The notes: generated by a model from the letters alone, not told the origin. Numbered from the stretch's first letter, positions 48,550 through 56,944 are shown. The stretch is DNA of 64,000 nt from CANKHA01 sp963731585 (GCA_963731585.1 CAVSWC010000013.1:248001-312000), one strand, 5' to 3'. Translations and numbers: made by a program.

Positions 48550-49020
48550 CTATGGCCCGCGTGCGAGCCGGCGGATCGCCTGATCGAGCGCGGAGAGAAA
48601 CGCCGAGCGGTCGCGCGGCGAGAAGGGGCGGGGACCGCTGGTCGCCTCGCCGGCCGAACGCAAATCCGTCATCAGGTCGCGCAGCGCCAGCGCCATGCCG
48701 ATGGAATCCTTTGTGAAGGCCCGTCCGTTTGGCGCCATCACCGCGGCGCCGGCCTTCACGCAGCGGTCTGCAAGCGGAATGTCGGCGGTGATCACAATGG
48801 CGGAAGCATCCGCCCGCTCGGCGATCCAGTCGTCGGCGGCATCCGGGCCGGCCGCCACCGCGACACGTTCGATCAGCGGATCCTGCGGCACGCGCATGAA
48901 ACTGTTGGTGACGACGAACACCGGAAGCCGATGGCGGGCGGCGACGCGATAGACCTCATCCTTCACCGGACAGGCATCGGCGTCGACGTAGATGCGGATC
49001 GGGGCGGGTTGAGCGGTCAT
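48550..49020 (-). CDS. YaiI/YqxD family protein (UPF0178)
   Basis: 156 residues. IYVDADACPVKDEVYRVAARH, VVTNSFMR, VAAGPDAADDWIAERA, VITADIPLADRCVKAGA and PNGRAFTKDSIGMALALRDLMTDLR are diagnostic for the UPF0178/YaiI family, a PIN-like fold with conserved Asp residues that suggests a nuclease, although activity is not established. Its first codons (around 49003-49020) are copied at the duplication junction at 51081. Confidence 0.92.
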   Translation of the reverse strand: MTAQPAPIRIYVDADACPVKDEVYRVAARHRLPVFVVTNSFMRVPQDPLIERVAVAAGPDAADDWIAERADASAIVITADIPLADRCVKAGAAVMAPNGRAFTKDSIGMALALRDLMTDLRSAGEATSGPRPFSPRDRSAFLSALDQAIRRLARGP

Positions 49021-49037
49021 CGGTCGTCCGCTAGCAA

Positions 49038-49065
49038 CAAGGGCCGCCCCTGTGGGCAGCCCTTG
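49038..49065 (-). terminator. Terminator of exported-protein gene copy 1
   Basis: CAAGGGCCGCCC (49038-49049) pairs with GGGCAGCCCTTG (49054-49065) with one mismatch, 30 bases after the stop of the minus-strand gene at 49096. Only a short T-run follows. Confidence 0.55.
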
Positions 49066-49095
49066 CTGTGTGAAGTGGTTATGAGCCGGGTTAGT

Positions 49096-50742
49096 TCAGG
49101 GCCGCAAGTCGAAAATCCAGGTGCGGAAGTTCGAGGCACTGGTCGGAGGATTCGCCACGCCGGAGTAATTGCTCGTCCCCCATACCTGCCCCCGTCCCGC
49201 GAAGGTTGGCCGGGGGTCGGGCGAAGCTTGCGCATAGTCGCCCCAACGGCAGGTCTGGCCTGCACTAGGACAGGAAAAGTCCCGGTACGGACCGGCCGCG
49301 TTCCGAACCACTATGACGCCGCCTAAGGCTCCACCGTTAAAGCTCGATCGGGCTTCAATGCGGGGCGAGATGCCGCTGGCGCTACCCGACACGTTGTAGT
49401 GGATCACGAAGCTATCGCCGAATTGCAGAGTAGCTCCATCCCTGCGGCGGTCCGGCGAGATCGCGGCATTGTAGAAATGCGAGGTCGCGGATCTGATCTT
49501 GCCGCTACGCAGAAGGACGGGGGCCGCCGGCGCGGGGTTGATCTCGTACCAGCGAACTTCCGCGAGGTTGAGGCTGGTCTGCTTCACGGTGTGCTGCACC
49601 CAGAACGACTGTATGGCTCCCCGGTTGGGGTTGCGCGCCTGCACGGCCTGGGTCGGCCGGGCGTCGAGCGTGTCAAGCAGCTGCGTGAAGGTCGGCTGCG
49701 AGGCGTTGGGCGGGACGGTGTAGCTGGGGACGGTCAGGCCACGGGCAGGCCCGAAGACCGGGGCACCGGCGCCTGAGCGCGCGACGTTGTAGAACCAGAG
49801 CTTATTGGAAGGCAGCCCGCCGTTCCGCGCCACGACATAGCCGGTGCCATTGGTATCGACCTGGTTTGACGGCACGGGCGTAAAGGTCTGGAAGTTGCTG
49901 GTATCGCGAAGGTCGAGCGTCGTGCCGATCGTGAAGCTGCTCACGGCAGGACACGTGGTGCCTGCTGGTGGTTTGCTGATCGCGACAATGTCCGAGCCCA
50001 CAAAGCCCGGCTGGAAGCTGTTCACGCCGACGATGATGAAATGATGGCTGTCGCCCAGCTTCGGATAATCAGGGAATCGCGCCGGGTCTGCCGGCGTGTA
50101 CAAATACTTGCACCAGTTGTTGTTCGAGAAGTCCGTCGGATTGGCGGTTCTGCTGAAGCCCCATGCCAGCTTGTTGTCACTCGCCGAAAAGATCGAATCC
50201 ATCACGTAATAGAAACGTTTGGTCGACGGGTCCCATATGATCTGCGGATCGAAACTGTTAACGGTCGCGGCGTTCCCCGCCATCTGATTCAGATTGGCGG
50301 TCGCGACCACCGCCTCCGTGTTGCGGTTGTAGATACGGGCCGATGTGTTGATCATCTGGATGTAAGAGGCCGGCCCGACGGCGCCGGTGGCATCCGACGG
50401 CGTCGAGTTCCCGGCATTCTGCCCGGCAAAGCTGTGACCGCCGACAACTGCCGCCAGCGATGAGGTTTCGCCGGATTCGACCGATGGAGCCGAGCCCGGT
50501 GCGGACGTGTCCTGTTCCCCGGAAGCGCGTGTTACCGCCTTCTTGGCCGCCGCGTCGGCGTCGTTCATCAGCAAGCGGCCGCGATTCATTGCTTTGGCTG
50601 CTGCCGGGCCGAGCGTGCCATCTCCCTCGATATTGGGATCAGCTGCCCGGATTGTTCCTGTTTGAGCGTGAGCGAGCCCCGCGGCCAAAGCCAGCGACAG
50701 CGCGCTGCCCAACACGTATGTCGACCAATATTTCGATTTCAT
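49096..50742 (-). CDS. Exported protein of unknown function, copy 1 (propeller-like)
   Basis: 548 residues. Start at 50742 (MKSKYWSTYVLG) after GAGGGCAG; signal peptide ending AAGLAHAQ. A low-complexity N-region is followed by VVGGHSFAGQNAGNSTPSDATGAVGPASYIQMINTS, VNSFDPQIIWDPSTKRFYYVMDS, FPDYPKLGDSHHFIIVGVNSF, and C-terminal SPDRRRDGATLQFGDSFVIHYN, CRWGDYAQASPDPRPT, GQVWGTSNYSG, FRTWIFDLRP. Repeated DPxxxRFYYV and WGDYxxASPDP blocks suggest a beta-propeller. Two Cys pairs are present. A close paralogue lies at 51176. I do not recognise a known function. Confidence 0.75.
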   Translation of the reverse strand: MKSKYWSTYVLGSALSLALAAGLAHAQTGTIRAADPNIEGDGTLGPAAAKAMNRGRLLMNDADAAAKKAVTRASGEQDTSAPGSAPSVESGETSSLAAVVGGHSFAGQNAGNSTPSDATGAVGPASYIQMINTSARIYNRNTEAVVATANLNQMAGNAATVNSFDPQIIWDPSTKRFYYVMDSIFSASDNKLAWGFSRTANPTDFSNNNWCKYLYTPADPARFPDYPKLGDSHHFIIVGVNSFQPGFVGSDIVAISKPPAGTTCPAVSSFTIGTTLDLRDTSNFQTFTPVPSNQVDTNGTGYVVARNGGLPSNKLWFYNVARSGAGAPVFGPARGLTVPSYTVPPNASQPTFTQLLDTLDARPTQAVQARNPNRGAIQSFWVQHTVKQTSLNLAEVRWYEINPAPAAPVLLRSGKIRSATSHFYNAAISPDRRRDGATLQFGDSFVIHYNVSGSASGISPRIEARSSFNGGALGGVIVVRNAAGPYRDFSCPSAGQTCRWGDYAQASPDPRPTFAGRGQVWGTSNYSGVANPPTSASNFRTWIFDLRP

Positions 50743-51061
50743 CTGCCCTCCATGATCGCGCAACGCGCGTTATTATTCGTCGTGATAGAAAAGAGGGCCA
50801 GCAAGGTCCCCGTCGTTTGCGCGGTGAAACATCCGCAGTGGGGAGCGCCCACCTCGCTCGAACCATTCGCCTCATTTTGCTACTGTAAAGCAAAATTCGG
50901 TTAAGCCAGGTCCGACGCAGTTGAGGCTGAAAAGCCGGTTAACTCATACAGTTGCAATAGAACTGATTCGCCATCTGAATGGAACCGCTTGCAGCTGCCT
51001 TGATTACGCTCGCAGGCGGATACCCATGGGGCTTTCTCGATTGATCGTTTTGGAGTTAGAA

Positions 51062-51106
51062 ATGTTTTTTCAAACACATAGCGGCGGGTTGAACGGTCAT
51101 CGGTAA
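51062..51106 (+). pseudogene. Truncated start of the small exported-protein gene at the duplication junction
   Basis: ATGTTTTTTCAAACACATA matches the first codons of the gene at 53150 (with one extra T), after the same upstream GTTTTGGAGTTAGAA. It then runs into sequence that matches the yaiI start (GGCGGGTTGAACGGTCATCGG, split: GGCGGGTTGA / CGGTCATCGG) and stops. It is the duplication scar, not a gene. Confidence 0.7.
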
Positions 51107-51117
51107 TCCAATAGCAA

Positions 51118-51145
51118 CAAGGGCCGCCCTTGCGGACGGCCCTTG
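51118..51145 (-). terminator. Terminator of exported-protein gene copy 2
   Basis: CAAGGGCCGCCC (51118-51129) pairs with GGACGGCCCTTG (51134-51145) with one mismatch. It is the duplicate of the structure at 49038-49065 with compensating changes in the arms. Confidence 0.55.
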
Positions 51146-51175
51146 CCGTATCAGTTAGTTATGCGCCTGGATCGT

Positions 51176-52819
51176 TCAGGGCCGCAAGTCGAAGATCCAG
51201 GTGCGGAAGTTCGAGGCACTGGTTGAAGGAGCCGCCACGCCGGAGTAATTGCTCGTTCCCCAGACTTGGCCTCGTCCCGCGAAGGTCGGCCGCGGGTCGG
51301 GCGAAGCTTGCGCGTAGTCGCCCCAACGGCAGGTCTGGCCTGGACTCGGACAGGTAAAGTCCCGGAACGGACCGACCGCGTTCCTGATGAGCCCGAAGCT
51401 CACGGCGCCACCATTGAAGCTCGACCCGGCGACGATGCGGGGCGAGATGCCGCTGGCGCTACCCGACACGTTGTAGTGGATCACGAAGCTATCGCCGAAT
51501 GCCAGCGTAGCTCCGTCCCTGCGGCGGTCCGGGGAGATCGCAGCATTGTACAAATGCGAGGTCGTGGTGTTGATCTTGCCGCTACGCAAAAGGACGGGGA
51601 CCGCCGGCGCGGGGTTGATCTCGTACCAGCGAACTTCCGCGAGGTTGAGGCTGGTCTGCTTCACGGTGTGCTGCACCCAGAACGACTGTATGTTGTTAAA
51701 TCGGTCCGGGTTGAGCGCCTGCACGGCCTGGGTCGGGCGGCCGTCAAGCGTGTCAAGCAGCTGCGTGAAGGTCGGCTGCGAGGCGTCGGGCGGGGCGCTG
51801 TAGCTGGCAACCGTCAAGGCACGGCCATTTCCGAAGATCGGAAGTCCCGTCGTCGAATTTCGCGTGACGTTATAGAAGAAAAGCTTGGTCGCCCCGGAAA
51901 ACAACCCTTGCTGCGCCACGACATAGCCGGTGGTATTGGTATCGACCTGGTTCGACGGCACGGGCGTAAAGGTCCGGGCGCTGGTGGGCGTGGACTCGCG
52001 AATATCGAGCTTTTTCCCGGTCTTAAAGCTGCTCGCGGCAGGGCAAGTGGTGCCAGCGGGCGGCTTGCTGATCGCGATAATGTCCGAGCCCACAAAGCTA
52101 CCCTGGAAGCTGTTCACGCCGATGATGATGAAGAAATGGCTGTCGCCCAGCTTGGGATAATCAGGAAAGCGAGCGCCGAAGGACATTTGGTATTTGCACC
52201 AGTGTGTCGTCGTGAAGTTGGTCGGATTGGAGGTTTTGCTGAAGCCGAATGACAGCTTGTGGTCGGTCGACGAAAAGACCGAGTCCATCACGTAATAGAA
52301 ACGGTTGGTCGTCGGATCCCAGATGATCTGCGGATCGAAGCTGTTAACGGTAGAAGCCTGCCCCGCCATCACATTCAGAGTGGCGGTCGAGATGCTCGCA
52401 TGCGTGCTGCGGTTAATGATGCGGGCCGACGTGTTGATCATCTGGATGTAAGAGGACGGCCCGATGGCGCCGGTGGCATCCGAAGGCGACGAGCTGCCGG
52501 CATTCTGCCCGGCAAAGCTGTGGCCGCCGACAACCAGCGGTGCGTTGCCGCCTGCTTCCGGGCTAAGTCCGGTGCTCGGCGCCGCAGATTTCTCGTCGGC
52601 CACGGCCGCGCGCGTGGTAGCGGCCTTTGCCGCAACGGCGGCATCATTCATCGGCAAGGGCCCGCGCTGCATTGCCGCAGCTGCCGCCGAGCTGAGAGTC
52701 CCATCTCCCTGGATATTGGGATTAACTGCCTCAACTGTTTGAGCGTGAGCGAGCCCACCGGCCAAAGCCAGCGACAGCGCGCTGCCCAAAACGTATGTGT
52801 ACCAATATTTCGATTTCAT
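51176..52819 (-). CDS. Exported protein of unknown function, copy 2 (propeller-like)
   Basis: 547 residues, paralogue of the gene at 49096. Start at 52819 (MKSKYWYTYVLG) after GAGGGGCAG; signal peptide ends GGLAHAQ. The C-terminal 60 residues are nearly identical to copy 1 (GRGQVWGTSNYSGVA, FRTWIFDLRP), while the region after the signal peptide and the middle (TSARTFTPVPSNQ, SSTDHKLSFGFSKTSNPTNF) have diverged. Both frames are open over the full length, so both copies have been kept under selection. Confidence 0.75.
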   Translation of the reverse strand: MKSKYWYTYVLGSALSLALAGGLAHAQTVEAVNPNIQGDGTLSSAAAAAMQRGPLPMNDAAVAAKAATTRAAVADEKSAAPSTGLSPEAGGNAPLVVGGHSFAGQNAGSSSPSDATGAIGPSSYIQMINTSARIINRSTHASISTATLNVMAGQASTVNSFDPQIIWDPTTNRFYYVMDSVFSSTDHKLSFGFSKTSNPTNFTTTHWCKYQMSFGARFPDYPKLGDSHFFIIIGVNSFQGSFVGSDIIAISKPPAGTTCPAASSFKTGKKLDIRESTPTSARTFTPVPSNQVDTNTTGYVVAQQGLFSGATKLFFYNVTRNSTTGLPIFGNGRALTVASYSAPPDASQPTFTQLLDTLDGRPTQAVQALNPDRFNNIQSFWVQHTVKQTSLNLAEVRWYEINPAPAVPVLLRSGKINTTTSHLYNAAISPDRRRDGATLAFGDSFVIHYNVSGSASGISPRIVAGSSFNGGAVSFGLIRNAVGPFRDFTCPSPGQTCRWGDYAQASPDPRPTFAGRGQVWGTSNYSGVAAPSTSASNFRTWIFDLRP

Positions 52820-53149
52820 CTGCCCCTCCATTATCGCGCAACGCGTGTTATTCTGCGTCGTTACAGAAAAGGGGTTAGCAGGGTCCCGTCGCCATCGCGC
52901 GGTGGAAAAATCCGCAGTGGGAATGCCCACCCCGCGCGACTATTCGCCTCATTTTTGCCACTGTAAAGCGAATTCGCGGTAAGTTTGCTGCCGACGCTTG
53001 TTCGACCGGTTGAGGCTGAAAAGCTGGTTAACTCATACGTTTGCAATAGAATCGATGGCCGTCTGAATGGAACCGATTGAAGCTGCTGTGGATTAAGCTC
53101 GCAGGCGGATTACCATGGGATTTCTCGATTAATCGTTTTGGAGTCAGCT

Positions 53150-53461
53150 ATGTTTTTCAAACACATAACTGTGGCGTCGCTGGCGGCGGCCTTCCTCGCT
53201 TTGGGAGGCGCCTCAATCTCCGCGCAGAACACGATGACCGGGGGCGCGGCGTCGTCAGGTGCCAGTCAGAACAGCTCCGGCGTTGGCACGTCGCAATCCG
53301 GCCAGGCCAGGCCGGCAACCATCGGTGAGGGCGACCGGGGTCGCATCTCTAAAGCCAATCCTAAGAAGCGCGGTAAGACGGGCGCGGATGGCTCACCCCC
53401 CAAGCCGAACGTGAAGGACGATCCGAAGTATCGCTGCCTGGCGCCTTCTGGCGTTTGCTGA
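53150..53461 (+). CDS. Small exported protein, unknown
   Basis: 103 residues; ATG at 53150 follows GGAGTCAGCT. Signal peptide MFFKHITVASLAAAFLALGGASISAQ. The mature part is Ser/Gly-rich, then Lys-rich (KANPKKRGKTGADGSPPKPNVKDD), ending YRCLAPSGVC with two Cys. Divergent from the exported-protein gene at 51176; its promoter region is shared with it and copied in the duplication. No family recognised. Confidence 0.6.
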   Translation: MFFKHITVASLAAAFLALGGASISAQNTMTGGAASSGASQNSSGVGTSQSGQARPATIGEGDRGRISKANPKKRGKTGADGSPPKPNVKDDPKYRCLAPSGVC

Positions 53462-53565
53462 ACGCTTATCTAGACTTTGCAGCAAAGCGGATGCGGATGG
53501 ACGCGAGCGAGCCTTCAGGATATTAAGCGTAAGTGACGTCGCAGCCGCAAGTTGATGGGGGGCTT

Positions 53566-54138
53566 ATGCATTCTTTAGGTGTGGGAATTTTAAAGCGCGC
53601 GATCGAAGTGCTCTGTGTGGTGCTTCTTCCGACGGTAGCCGCCGCCGAGACTCAGGTACTGCGATCAGGCATCCCAGCGCAGGAAATCGAGCCAAAGGCA
53701 CGTCAAACTCCGGTTGTCGGCGCCTGCGAGCCGACCAGGATCCGTTACATTGCGACAAACTCGACCGATCAGCAGACCAAATCGACGGAATATGTGCACG
53801 TTCCACAGGGCTCCGTGCAGTTCGAACAGCACGCGGATGGCTGTGTCATCGTCCACTTCGCCGGCGTGGTGCTTGCCAGAACTTTTTTTGATGAGCCGCA
53901 AAGAATTGTTATCCGCGCGATCTTGGAAGACACGAATATGGTCGCCGTTCCCCGAAACGTTCAACTCTCAGGTGATGATGACGAAGAAGGAGATGGCCGG
54001 TGGGCGCGCGCCCATTCCATGTTTTTCGTTTTCCCGAACGTCCCCGCCGGCACGCACAGGATGACGTTACAATGGAAAAGCCCTGAGGGCGGACTCGTCT
54101 TCATGCACCAGCACACCGTGCTCGTGCATCACGAATAG
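53566..54138 (+). CDS. Exported protein of unknown function, paralogue 1
   Basis: 190 residues; ATG at 53566 after GGGGGG. Signal peptide to TVAAAE. The mature part has RSGIPAQEIEPKARQTPVVGACEPTRIRYIATNSTDQQT, QHADGCVIVHFAGVVLA, NVQLSGDDDEEGDGRWARAHSMFFVFPNVPAGTHRMTLQWKSPEGG and HQHTVLVHH. About half of these residues match the next gene (54195), so they are tandem paralogues. Predicted mostly beta. Acidic GDDDE and His-rich HQH ends hint at metal binding (inference). Confidence 0.65.
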   Translation: MHSLGVGILKRAIEVLCVVLLPTVAAAETQVLRSGIPAQEIEPKARQTPVVGACEPTRIRYIATNSTDQQTKSTEYVHVPQGSVQFEQHADGCVIVHFAGVVLARTFFDEPQRIVIRAILEDTNMVAVPRNVQLSGDDDEEGDGRWARAHSMFFVFPNVPAGTHRMTLQWKSPEGGLVFMHQHTVLVHHE

Positions 54139-54194
54139 GCACCAAGCCCTGATGCAACGCGTCTCCGCCGTCAGCAGTTTCATAAGAGGTTTCC

Positions 54195-54755
54195 ATGCGT
54201 AAGGTGCTTGTATTTGTAGCCGGATCGGCACTCGGCTTGGTTGCAATGAGCGCTTCCGCGTCCTCGCCAATGCAATCAGGCATTCCGGCGCAGCAGGTGG
54301 TGCCAAAGGCGGGAGAGACTCCGGTTCTGGGCTCGTGTGATCCAGGGAGGACCAAATACATTGCGAGCAACTCGACCGACCTGCAGACGTCCTCAATGGA
54401 CTACGTGGCCGCGCCGCAATCGTCGGTAGGTTTCCAACAGCAGGCTGACGGCTGCGTTGTCGTCTATTTTTCCGGCGTCGTGTTCGCGCCCGGCGCCCGC
54501 GCGGTGGCGCGCCGCATTCTGCTTCGTGCAGTCATTGAAGGTGCAGGTACAGAACTGATTGCCACGCCTGGCGATGTCCAGCTTTCCGGGGATGATGATG
54601 AGAACTTCAACGGGCGCTGGGCACGCGCCCATTCCATGATCTTCGTCTTCCCCGCAGTTAATGCCGGGCATTATCGCGTCGCGGTGCAGTGGAGGGCGCC
54701 CGATGGCAACACCGTCCACCTGCATCAGCATAGCCTTTTCGTGCGCCACCAGTAG
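54195..54755 (+). CDS. Exported protein of unknown function, paralogue 2
   Basis: 186 residues; signal peptide MRKVLVFVAGSALGLVAMSASA. Shares SGIPAQQVVPKAGETPVLGSCDPGRTKYIASNSTDLQT, QADGCVVVYFSGVVFA, DVQLSGDDDENFNGRWARAHSMIFVFPAVNAGHYRVAVQW and HLHQHSLFVRH with the gene before it, 56 bases upstream. Same strand and close spacing suggest one transcript. Family not recognised. Confidence 0.65.
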   Translation: MRKVLVFVAGSALGLVAMSASASSPMQSGIPAQQVVPKAGETPVLGSCDPGRTKYIASNSTDLQTSSMDYVAAPQSSVGFQQQADGCVVVYFSGVVFAPGARAVARRILLRAVIEGAGTELIATPGDVQLSGDDDENFNGRWARAHSMIFVFPAVNAGHYRVAVQWRAPDGNTVHLHQHSLFVRHQ

Positions 54756-54943
54756 CCGCGCGCGACGGCCTGCGCGGGATTGCCATACCGCTACATTGAT
54801 CCGCGTCGGCGCCACGGCCGCGATCGCGACAGCGCTATGGGCTAAGGCTCCGATCGTTAGGTTATTGATCAGGCATTCCCGTGCGCCCGGCATACACGGA
54901 TCTGCCGGGTGCCGGCAGAGCGTTCTGCACGCGCAGGTAATGA
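54756..54943. other. Non-coding stretch after the paralogue pair
   Basis: Part of the 511-bp interval to the PHA-system gene at 55267. I see no gene on the plus strand. The minus-strand micro-ORF at 54944-55027 is listed separately. The remainder (55028-55266) holds a degenerate family B-like stretch (about 55125-55200, ATCCCCGATTCGGGACC and GGGAATGACAAGG) and nothing else. Confidence 0.4.
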
Positions 54944-55027
54944 TCAGCTCAGTCCGCCGAACAGCCAGATGATCAGGATGATCGGCAATGGAATTCCGAT
55001 CAGCCAAAGCAATAATCCGCGTCCCAT
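54944..55027 (-). CDS. 27-residue hydrophobic membrane peptide
   Basis: On the minus strand, GGAGCGAATC precedes ATG (55025-55027) and a frame that reads MGRGLLLWLIGIPLPII then LIIWLFGGLS and stops at 54944. One transmembrane helix with a central Pro-Leu-Pro, a good ribosome site and a short basic start. Very short single-helix peptides of this look are frequent in Hyphomicrobiales, but I cannot name a function. Confidence 0.5.
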   Translation of the reverse strand: MGRGLLLWLIGIPLPIILIIWLFGGLS

Positions 55028-55266
55028 GATTCGCTCCATAATTACCCAACGAAATTTGCCCTCTCATAACGGTGCAGGGTGGCCCGGGGTTCCCTGCTCG
55101 CCATCTGGAAGCCCAGTGAAACCAGGTCATATCCGGGGATGCAGCGGGATCACGTGCTGCTGGATCCCCGATTCGGGACCGCCCGCGCAGGGAATGACAA
55201 GGAAGTTTGGCGCCAGGCATTTCATTTCGAGGCGCGGCTGCCTACATCGCCTAGCGGAGGCCGCTG

Positions 55267-55578
55267 ATGTCCAAACCGCTTGTCGTTTCGATTCCGCACC
55301 GGCTCGGAAAAGCCGAGGCCGTGCGCCGGCTGAAGGCCGGGCTCACGTCCGTGCAATCGGATTTCAGACACATCTTCACGGTGCAGGAAGAGACCTGGCT
55401 GGGGGACAGCCTGACCTTCCGCATCAGCGCGCTTGGCCAGGCGGCCTCGGGCGTCATCGACGTACGTGAGGATCACGTGCAGCTGGAGCTGCAGCTTCCC
55501 TGGCTGCTGCATCAGATCGCGGTCAAGGCGCAAGGGTTGATCCGCAAACGCGGGCAGCTGTTGCTGGATAAAAAATAG
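55267..55578 (+). CDS. Polyhydroxyalkanoic acid system family protein
   Basis: 103 residues. MSKPLVVSIPHRLGKAEAVRRLKAGL, FTVQEETWLGDSLTFRISALGQAASGVIDVREDHVQLELQLPWLLHQIAVKAQGLIRKRGQLLL matches the PHA_gran_rgn family, small cytoplasmic proteins linked to polyhydroxyalkanoate granules in some bacteria. Key pattern: a P-H-x-L-G-K start and L-P-W-L-L core. ATG at 55267 follows AGCGGAGG. No PHA synthase gene is in the window. Confidence 0.8.
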   Translation: MSKPLVVSIPHRLGKAEAVRRLKAGLTSVQSDFRHIFTVQEETWLGDSLTFRISALGQAASGVIDVREDHVQLELQLPWLLHQIAVKAQGLIRKRGQLLLDKK

Positions 55579-55582
55579 CTGC

Positions 55583-55640
55583 GCGATCGGCAGAAGTGCG
55601 CACCGGTTTTGCGGAAGGACAATCAAGCTCGCGCAGGGCA
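55583..55640. repeat. Interspersed repeat, family C, partial copy 3
   Basis: GCAGAAGTGCGCACCGGTTTTGCGGAAGG and CAATCAAGCTCGCGCAG match the first half of the copy at 47012 (AAGTGG-GACCGGTTTTGCGGAAAG and CAATCAAGCTTGCGCAG; quoted in pieces). The second half is missing. Confidence 0.6.
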
Positions 55641-55809
55641 AGGGTCGCCCGGTCACTCAATAAGCGCGTGACCAGGAAATAGCGAAAATAACGCCGGAGC
55701 GTAAACGCGCCCCGGCGAAGCTTTTAGGCCCGGTTTGATCCCTGTTTGATCGCGAAGAACGAATCGCGCCGCGCAGAATCGCCGCCGGAAATGTATGAAC
55801 GAAAAGTTG

Positions 55810-56043
55810 TTAGGCGCGTGCCCGACGGGCGGTGCGGCGCTTGGTGCCGGCTTTTTTCTTGCCTTTGCCGCGGCGCTGGGAATTCAGCGACAGGCCGAGA
55901 GCCAGCGCCTTCTGGCGGATCGCGCCTTCGGTGCGCTTGAGCAAGCGGGCGATCCTTCCAGCCGGAACGATGTTCTTGGCAGAGGTTCTCAACGCTTTCA
56001 CTTCCACAGCGAGCCAGGCACGCCGCTTTTTCTTGGTAGCCAA
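55810..56043 (-). CDS. Small basic protein with helix-turn-helix-like core and Lys/Arg tail
   Basis: 77 residues; TTG start at 56043 with a GGAGG site six bases upstream. AWLAVEVKALRTSAKNIVPAGRIARLLKRTEGAIRQKALALGLSL resembles a Myb/SANT-like or resolvase-type DNA-binding helix bundle, followed by a very basic tail (QRRGKGKKKAGTKRRTARRARA, given by its ends). Possibly nucleoid-associated. Function inferred only from composition and fold impression. Confidence 0.65.
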   Translation of the reverse strand: MATKKKRRAWLAVEVKALRTSAKNIVPAGRIARLLKRTEGAIRQKALALGLSLNSQRRGKGKKKAGTKRRTARRARA

Positions 56044-56230
56044 TGTAGCCTCCTGATTTTTTCGAAGTGGGGCCTTCTAGCACAGGCGTTGACGGAATAA
56101 ACTACAATTTCCCGTAAAGCTTTCATGCCTCGCAATGAGATGCCGGAGAGAGCAAGCTTATATGGCAAAGCGAGCAAAGAAAGCTGGCCGCTGCAACCAA
56201 CCAATCAAACTAAAGTGTAAGCGGCCTATT

Positions 56231-56944
56231 TTAGTTCCAACCGGCGGCAGTGGTGGCGCCGAGCCCACGGCGCAGTCGCAGCCAGTCCGTTCGCTCGGCT
56301 ATCGTATATAAGGCGGCACGGCCGCCCGTTGCGCTGGCGCATAGCCATAGGCCGCGCGGCGCGAGCGGGAAGGTCGTATATTCAGCTGGTCGAGCCCACC
56401 CTGCAGCCGGGGCGGGGACCGGGAGTGCCTTAAGTGCCTGCTGCTCGGTCTGTGCTGACGACGCCGGCGTGCGCTTGTTTGCCACCACCGGCGCATCGCG
56501 ATCTTGCAGCACCACCACCCGTGCATTGGCGAGGCCTTCGCGCTTCACGAGCGTGAAAAGTCTCTCGGCATTCTTTGGAGCGAGCCGCACGCAGCCATGC
56601 GAGGCGGGGCGGCCGAGCCGGCGCGTTTCGTAACTGCCGTGAATGGCGTGCCCGTCGAAGGTGAAAAAGATAGAATGCGGCATCGGGGCCTCGTCCCATT
56701 CCTTTGAATAATGATCTTCCTCCAGGCGGAAGGGACGGAAGCTGCCCGCCGGCGTGTCGTAACCGGCGCGCCCAGTGGACACCGGCCAGATCCAGCGTGT
56801 CGCTCCGTCGATATCGACGGTCATCTGCTGCGCCACCTTGTCGATGGTGATCACGATCCCCGCCTGCACGGAAATGGGGACAAGGCACAACCACGCCCCG
56901 AGCAGCGTGGCAGCCAACTTAGCGAAGCGGGGCATGGACATCAT
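56231..56944 (-). CDS. Exported L,D-transpeptidase (YkuD/ErfK family)
   Basis: 237 residues. Signal peptide MMSMPRFAKLAATLLGAWLCLVPISVQA. The YkuD domain covers residues 29-150: IVITIDKVAQQMTVDIDG, WPVSTGRAGYDTPAGSFRPFRLE, then the catalytic motif HAIHGSYETRRLG and SHGCVRLAPKNAERL with nucleophile Cys. It makes 3-3 cross-links or attaches proteins to peptidoglycan. The Pro/Ala-rich C-terminal 80 residues have no recognised domain. Confidence 0.92.
   Translation of the reverse strand: MMSMPRFAKLAATLLGAWLCLVPISVQAGIVITIDKVAQQMTVDIDGATRWIWPVSTGRAGYDTPAGSFRPFRLEEDHYSKEWDEAPMPHSIFFTFDGHAIHGSYETRRLGRPASHGCVRLAPKNAERLFTLVKREGLANARVVVLQDRDAPVVANKRTPASSAQTEQQALKALPVPAPAAGWARPAEYTTFPLAPRGLWLCASATGGRAALYTIAERTDWLRLRRGLGATTAAGWN

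Larger units (their letters stand above)
49003..53168. repeat. Tandem duplication of about 2.08 kb, two diverged units
   Basis: Unit 1 spans about 49003-51080 and unit 2 about 51081-53168. Each holds, in the same order: GCGGGTTGA-CGGTCATCGG (start of yaiI in unit 1), a terminator on CAAGGGCCGCCC, an exported-protein gene on the minus strand, its upstream region (TGAGGCTGAAAAGC-GGTTAACTCAT, TTTCTCGATT-ATCGTTTTGGAGT) and the first codons of a plus-strand small gene (ATGTTTTTCAAACACATA). The junction at 51080/51081 fuses the beginning of the small gene to the beginning of yaiI, which defines the breakpoints exactly. Confidence 0.85.
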
